Below, in pieces: positions 51,233 to 55,277 of a DNA stretch of 55,277 bases. The notes beneath the pieces were generated by a model, which saw nothing but the letters and a program-made list of their open reading frames with translations, was not told the origin of the DNA and ran no database searches. This stretch comes from Pseudideonella sakaiensis (GTDB lineage Bacteria > Pseudomonadota > Gammaproteobacteria > Burkholderiales > Burkholderiaceae_C): assembly GCF_001293525.1 (NCBI RefSeq), contig NZ_BBYR01000022.1:1-55277 (forward strand), read 5' to 3'. Position 1 is the first letter of the stretch, and every line of letters starts with the position of its first letter. The translations under genes and the position numbers were made by a program.

Positions 51233-53248
51233 TCAGCTGCGCCGGCGCGCGAAGTCGACGAACCAGGCCACCGCGTCCGCGTTGGCCATCGCATCGAGCT
51301 TGAACACCTGCTCCGGCGGCGTGCCGAGCAGCAGCTTCTTCACCGGCAGCTCCATCTTCTTGCCGCTCAGCGTGCGCGGGATCGCGGGCACCTGCAGGAT
51401 CTCGTTCGGCACGTGGCGCGCCGACAGCGCGTCGCGGATCGCCGCCTTCAGCCGCTGCGTCAGCGCCTCGTCCAGCACCTGGCCCTCGCGCAGCACCACG
51501 AACAGCGGCATGTAGCTCTCGCGGCCCAGGTACTCGAGGTCGACCACCAGGCTGTCGAGCACCGCCGGCTCGGCCTCGACGGCCCGGTACAGCTCGGCGG
51601 TGCCCATGCGGATGCCGTGGCGGTTGATGGTGGCGTCGCTGCGGCCGTAGATGATCGCGCCGCCGCGCGGCGTGATGCGGATCCAGTCGCCGTGGCGCCA
51701 GACGCCCGGGTAGGTGTCGAAGTAGCTGGACCGGTAGCGTTCGCCGCCCGGGTCGTTCCAGAAGTACAGCGGCATCGACGGCATCGGCCGCACGCAGACC
51801 AGCTCGCCCACCTGGTCGACGTGGTGCCGGCCGGCCTCGTCCCAGGCCTCGACCGCCGCGCCGAGGCAGCGCACCTGCATCTCGCCCTCGAGCACCGGCA
51901 GCGTGCGCAGCCCGGCGACGAAGGCGCCGGCGAAGTCGGTGCCGCCGGAGATGGTGGCGATCCAGATCTCGCGGCCGCCGGGCCGGGGCAGCTGCTGCCA
52001 CAGCCAGCGGTAGCACTCGGCCGCCAGCGGCGAGCCGGTGGAGCCGACCGCGCGCAGCCGCGACAGGTCCGCCTGGGCCTGCGGCTCGACGCCGGCCTTC
52101 AGGCAGCTGGCATAGAAGGCCGCGCCGGCGCCGAAGAAGGTGACACCGGCCTCCGCGGCGAAGCGCCACAGCGTGCCCCAGTCGGCGCTGCCGTGGCGCC
52201 CGGAGGGGCTGCCGTCGTAGATCGCGATCGTGGTGCCGCACAGCAGGCCGGCGATCTGGCTGTTCCACATGATCCAGCCGGTGGCGCTGTACCAGTGGAA
52301 GCGGTCGCCGGTCTCGGCGCTCGGCCCGAGGTCGTTGTGCAGCACGTTGCCCTTCAGGCCCTCGACCACGATGCCGCCGTGGCCGTGCACGATCGGCTTC
52401 GGCAGGCCGGTGGTGCCGCTGGAGTAGACGATCCACAGCGGGTGGTCGAAGGGCAGCGACGCGATCTCCAGCGGCACGTCGTCGCCGGTGCAGTCCGCGA
52501 AGTCGTGCAGCGTGCGCGCGGGGCCGGCCAGCGCCGCCGCGTCGGCCTGCGCGTCGAGGTGGCGCCACAGCACGAGGTGGCGCAGCGTGGGCAGCGCCGC
52601 GACCAGCTCGGCCAGCACCGGGCGCCGGTCGTGCGCGATCCCGCCGTAGACGTAGCCGTCGCAGGCCAGCAGCACCGTGGGCTCGATCTGGCGGAAGCGG
52701 TCGAGCACCGCCACCGGCCCCATGTCGGGCGAGCAGATCGACCACACCGCGCCAACGCTCGCCGCCGCCAGCAAGCCGATGGCCGCGGCCGGCGTGTTCG
52801 GCAGGAAGGCGCAGACGCGGTCGCCCGGCCGCACGCCCATCGCGCGCAGCCGCGCCGCGAGGCTCGCCACGCGGCGCCGCAGCTCGGGCCAGGACAGCTC
52901 GCCCATCTCGCCACGCTCGCGCAGGCGCTCGTCCTGGTGGACGATGGCCGGGTGGCCGGCCGCGTGCGCCCGGTCGGCATGCCGGAAGACCTGGCCCGCG
53001 TAGTTCAGCCGCGCGCCCTCGAACCAGCGCGCGCCCGGCATCACCGGCTCCGCGAGCACGCGCTCGAAGGCGGTGGGCGAGCCCAGGTCGAAGTAGTCCC
53101 AGACGCTGCGCCAGAAGCCCTCGAGGTCGTCCACCGACCAGCGCCACAGCGCGTCGTAGCCCTCCGGCGTGCCGACGTCGAAATGGCGGCCGCGCTCGCG
53201 CGCCAGCCAGTCGGTGTAGTCGAGGATGCGGGGGCGGGGCAGGGTCAT
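51233..53248 (-). CDS. Acetoacetate-CoA ligase (acetoacetyl-CoA synthetase)
   Basis: A 671-residue AMP-forming ligase that activates acetoacetate or a similar short oxo-acid. The length, N-terminal W-S-V-D-D-L-E-G-F-W-R-S-V-W and A-R-L-N-Y-A motifs identify the acetoacetyl-CoA synthetase branch. The AMP site is Y-S-S-G-T-T-G-L-P-K-P, with G-R-S-D-A-T-I-N-R-H-G-I-R-M-G and the catalytic Lys in L-S-G-K-K-M-E. It lets the cell use ketone bodies or polyhydroxybutyrate breakdown products. It is downstream of the binding-protein gene on the same strand. Confidence 0.93.
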   Translation of the reverse strand: MTLPRPRILDYTDWLARERGRHFDVGTPEGYDALWRWSVDDLEGFWRSVWDYFDLGSPTAFERVLAEPVMPGARWFEGARLNYAGQVFRHADRAHAAGHPAIVHQDERLRERGEMGELSWPELRRRVASLAARLRAMGVRPGDRVCAFLPNTPAAAIGLLAAASVGAVWSICSPDMGPVAVLDRFRQIEPTVLLACDGYVYGGIAHDRRPVLAELVAALPTLRHLVLWRHLDAQADAAALAGPARTLHDFADCTGDDVPLEIASLPFDHPLWIVYSSGTTGLPKPIVHGHGGIVVEGLKGNVLHNDLGPSAETGDRFHWYSATGWIMWNSQIAGLLCGTTIAIYDGSPSGRHGSADWGTLWRFAAEAGVTFFGAGAAFYASCLKAGVEPQAQADLSRLRAVGSTGSPLAAECYRWLWQQLPRPGGREIWIATISGGTDFAGAFVAGLRTLPVLEGEMQVRCLGAAVEAWDEAGRHHVDQVGELVCVRPMPSMPLYFWNDPGGERYRSSYFDTYPGVWRHGDWIRITPRGGAIIYGRSDATINRHGIRMGTAELYRAVEAEPAVLDSLVVDLEYLGRESYMPLFVVLREGQVLDEALTQRLKAAIRDALSARHVPNEILQVPAIPRTLSGKKMELPVKKLLLGTPPEQVFKLDAMANADAVAWFVDFARRRS

Positions 53249-53331
53249 GGCGGAAACCTCGGTCGCGCGGGCAGGGGTCGCCCGGGAAAGGGGCACGGCA
53301 GGCACTGTAGCGGCGCCCGCGGCGCCGCGCG

Positions 53332-55146
53332 TCAGCCGTCCAAGGCCACGTAACGCCAGAGGTCGCGCATGAAGGGGTGCCGCACGTAGCCGTCCACCCG
53401 GGGCTGGCTCAGGTCGTTGACGATGCGGTGCAGGTGCACCTTGTAGGGCATGTAGGCCACCAGCAGGTCCTGGGCGCGGCGCATCAGCGCCTGGCGCTGC
53501 GGGCCGTCCGGCAGCACCGCCTGCTGCTCGAACAGCCGGTCGAAGGCCGGCAGCGCGAAGCGCGCGTCGTTCGACTCGGCGGCATTCGGGCCGTAGCCGA
53601 TGCCGAGGAAGAAGCCGCCGTCGGGCGAGGTGGCGGTCCAGCTGAAGCCCCACATCATCAGCTGGCCGGCGCGCCCCTTCTTCAGCAGCTCCGGCCAGCT
53701 CGCGACGTCGAACACGATGCGCAGGCCGACCGCGGCCATCTGCTTGCGCCACAGCGCGTTGATCGCGCGCGAGCGCTGGTCGGGCAGCGACGCGAGGCGC
53801 AGCACCAGCGGGCGGCCGTCGGGCTGCTCGCGCCAGCCGTCGCCGTCGCGGTCGACGTAGCCGTACAGGTCGAGCAGGGCCATCGCGCGCGCGCGGTCGT
53901 GCCGGCCCATCTCGCTGCGGTAGGCCGGGTCGTAGCCCGAGGTGTGCGGCACCAGCGTCGACTCGGCGACGATGCCCTGGCCGTTGCGGATCAGCCGCAG
54001 GTCGGCCGCGTTGTCGTAGGCCAGCGCCACCGCGCGGCGCAGCGCCACCTTCTCCGGCGCCAGGCCGCCGACCAGCGGGTCGTCCATGTTGAAGTAGCTC
54101 ATGGTCATGTCGGCCTGCTGCTGGCGGCGCAGGCGCACGCCGCGGCGCGCCAGGTGCGGCGCCAGCACGCCGTTCGGCACCGCGATCGGCGCGTACTCCG
54201 GCGGCAGCTCCAGCACGTCGAGGTCGCCGTTGGCGAAGGCCAGCCAGCGCGGCTGGGTCTCCTCGATGACGTTGACCTCGATGCGATCGACCAGCGGCAG
54301 CCGCCGCCCGCGCAGCCGCTGCGCCATGCGCTGGCCCTCGGCGTCGTCCGGCGCCGGCTCGGCCTCCCAGCGCTGCTCGCGGAAGCCGGGGTTGCGCTCG
54401 AGCACCACCTGCGACGCGCGGCGCCACGCGGCCAGCCGGAACGGGCCGGTGCCCACCGGGTGCGCGGCGATGTCCTCGCCATGCGCCTCCACGACCTCGC
54501 GCGCGATCGCGCCGGTCAGCGTCGCGTTGGCGAACAGGTGGACGACGCGCGGCGCGGGCTCGGCCAGGCGCACGCGGAAGGTGTAGCGGTCCAGCGCGCG
54601 GATGCCCTCCACCTCGCGGTCGACGTCGAGCGGCCGCCCGCTGCGCCGCGCCTGCTCGCGCAGGCCGGCCAGGTCGAGGATCTTTGCGTTTTCGAAGAAG
54701 TAGACGTTCTCGGCGTTGAGCCGCGGGTCGTAGTAGCGCTTGACGGTGTAGACGTAGTCCTGCGCGACCAGCTCACGAGGCCGCCCGCCGAAGGCCGGGT
54801 GGTCGGCGAAAAAGATACCGGGCCGGATGCGGAAGGTGAGGCTGCGGTGGTCGGCCGACACCTCGGGCAGCGCCGCGGCCGTTTGCGGCCGCAGCCGCAC
54901 CGGACGGGCCAGCAGGTCGTAGGTCAGCGGCGGCTCGAAGATCGCGGCGCAGACCAGCGAGGAGTTCAGGTCGACGACGCGGGTCGGATCGAAGCCGGTC
55001 TCCGGCGTGCTGAAGGCCAGGCGCAGCGTTCCGGGCGGCCCGCCCGCGCGGGCCGCACCCGCGGCGCCGGCCCAGCCCGCCAGCGCCGGCAGCCCGGCGG
55101 CGAGCAGCCAGCGGCGGCGGGCCGGGTTCTGCGCTCGCGTGGCCAT
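53332..55146 (-). CDS. ABC transporter substrate-binding protein, family 5 (second copy)
   Basis: A 604-residue periplasmic binding protein of the OppA/DppA class. The leader has R-R-R-W-L-L (possible Tat) and ends A-R-A-G. Typical stretches are G-F-D-P-T-R, I-F-E-P-P-L-T-Y-D, the R-P-G-I-F-F-A-D-H-P-A-F segment and G-T-G-P-F-R-L near residue 230. ATG 55146 gives the best leader; the frame stays open to the window edge through a repeat element. No permease or ATPase genes accompany it here; they may lie beyond the right edge. Confidence 0.9.
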   Translation of the reverse strand: MATRAQNPARRRWLLAAGLPALAGWAGAAGAARAGGPPGTLRLAFSTPETGFDPTRVVDLNSSLVCAAIFEPPLTYDLLARPVRLRPQTAAALPEVSADHRSLTFRIRPGIFFADHPAFGGRPRELVAQDYVYTVKRYYDPRLNAENVYFFENAKILDLAGLREQARRSGRPLDVDREVEGIRALDRYTFRVRLAEPAPRVVHLFANATLTGAIAREVVEAHGEDIAAHPVGTGPFRLAAWRRASQVVLERNPGFREQRWEAEPAPDDAEGQRMAQRLRGRRLPLVDRIEVNVIEETQPRWLAFANGDLDVLELPPEYAPIAVPNGVLAPHLARRGVRLRRQQQADMTMSYFNMDDPLVGGLAPEKVALRRAVALAYDNAADLRLIRNGQGIVAESTLVPHTSGYDPAYRSEMGRHDRARAMALLDLYGYVDRDGDGWREQPDGRPLVLRLASLPDQRSRAINALWRKQMAAVGLRIVFDVASWPELLKKGRAGQLMMWGFSWTATSPDGGFFLGIGYGPNAAESNDARFALPAFDRLFEQQAVLPDGPQRQALMRRAQDLLVAYMPYKVHLHRIVNDLSQPRVDGYVRHPFMRDLWRYVALDG

Positions 55147-55233
55147 GCCGGCGCCGCCCTGCCCGGCCGCCTCAGAAGCTGTGAATGAACCCGGCGCGGC
55201 CGAGCGGGTGCCGCAAACGGGTGCAATCAAGGC

Positions 55234-55273
55234 GCAAACCGCAGCCATAGCTCGGGCTATGGCGAGGATTTGC
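55234..55273. repeat. Layered palindromic intergenic element
   Basis: Inner arms GCCATAGC/GCTATGGC around TCGG (55244-55263) lie inside outer arms GCAAA (55234-55238) and TTTGC (55269-55273) with matched 5-nt gaps. The form resembles a REP-like repeat that I recall from other Burkholderiales genomes; no second copy is seen here. Confidence 0.5.
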
Positions 55274-55277
55274 AACG

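Overview
This window is very GC-rich throughout, apart from one visibly less GC-rich block. Its gene content fits a Burkholderiales betaproteobacterium, probably of the Rubrivivax/Leptothrix/Methylibium type. Supporting signs are a Bug-type (TctC) solute-binding protein, the rsmB-DUF4390-ntrY-ntrX order, a flavocytochrome c sulfide dehydrogenase pair and folE beside a BLUF protein. This placement is inference from gene content; no phylogeny was run.

Positions 1-4.9 kb hold housekeeping and envelope genes: a partial lipoprotein, an AI-2E family permease, a low-molecular-weight phosphatase with a small partner, a lipoprotein Cu/Zn superoxide dismutase and a large predicted outer-membrane barrel protein. 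Positions 5-31 kb form a catabolic region. It has two paralogous IclR regulators, a LysR regulator, a TauD-type dioxygenase, an aldehyde dehydrogenase and two SDRs. A tightly overlapping alpha/beta hydrolase - Baeyer-Villiger monooxygenase - GMC oxidoreductase operon follows, then a four-gene Dpp-type ABC importer. On the minus strand is a CoA-dependent operon: class III CoA-transferase, enoyl-CoA hydratase, two CoA-transferase-like subunits, acyl-CoA ligase and class II aldolase. Read together, this looks like import and degradation of an alicyclic or ketonic compound: alcohol to ketone, ketone to ester or lactone, hydrolysis, acid, CoA thioester, then beta-oxidation-like steps. The substrate cannot be named from sequence.

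The strongest regulatory signal is a palindrome, TGTCC-N9-GGACA, found in three promoter regions of that cluster: before the SDR at 10.85 kb, between the divergent SDR and hydrolase/BVMO operon, and before the ABC importer. Both IclR genes also lack a normal start codon at the conserved N-terminus. Each has GGAG-N6-ATC where relatives, as I remember them, start with ATG.

Positions 31.2-33.7 kb encode a PKD/BNR-repeat lipoprotein. Positions 33.7-38.4 kb form a less GC-rich block with a hipB-hipA pair, a Fic protein with a problematic 5' end and a frameshifted XRE/ImmA metallopeptidase gene. A near-identical hairpin repeat of about 55 bp lies at each end of the hip/ImmA segment, one copy just beyond the 3' end of tRNA-Phe(GAA). 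Core genes resume after that: an NtrYX-like two-component system, DUF4390, rsmB with an in-frame microsatellite, folE, BLUF, fccAB, LemA, an ABC/YtrA-type GntR operon with a clear operator, acetoacetyl-CoA synthetase and an orphan family 5 solute-binding protein. Between the GntR gene and the synthetase are an unlisted 34-codon gene with good promoter and ribosome-site sequence, a 14-bp tandem repeat and several hairpins.
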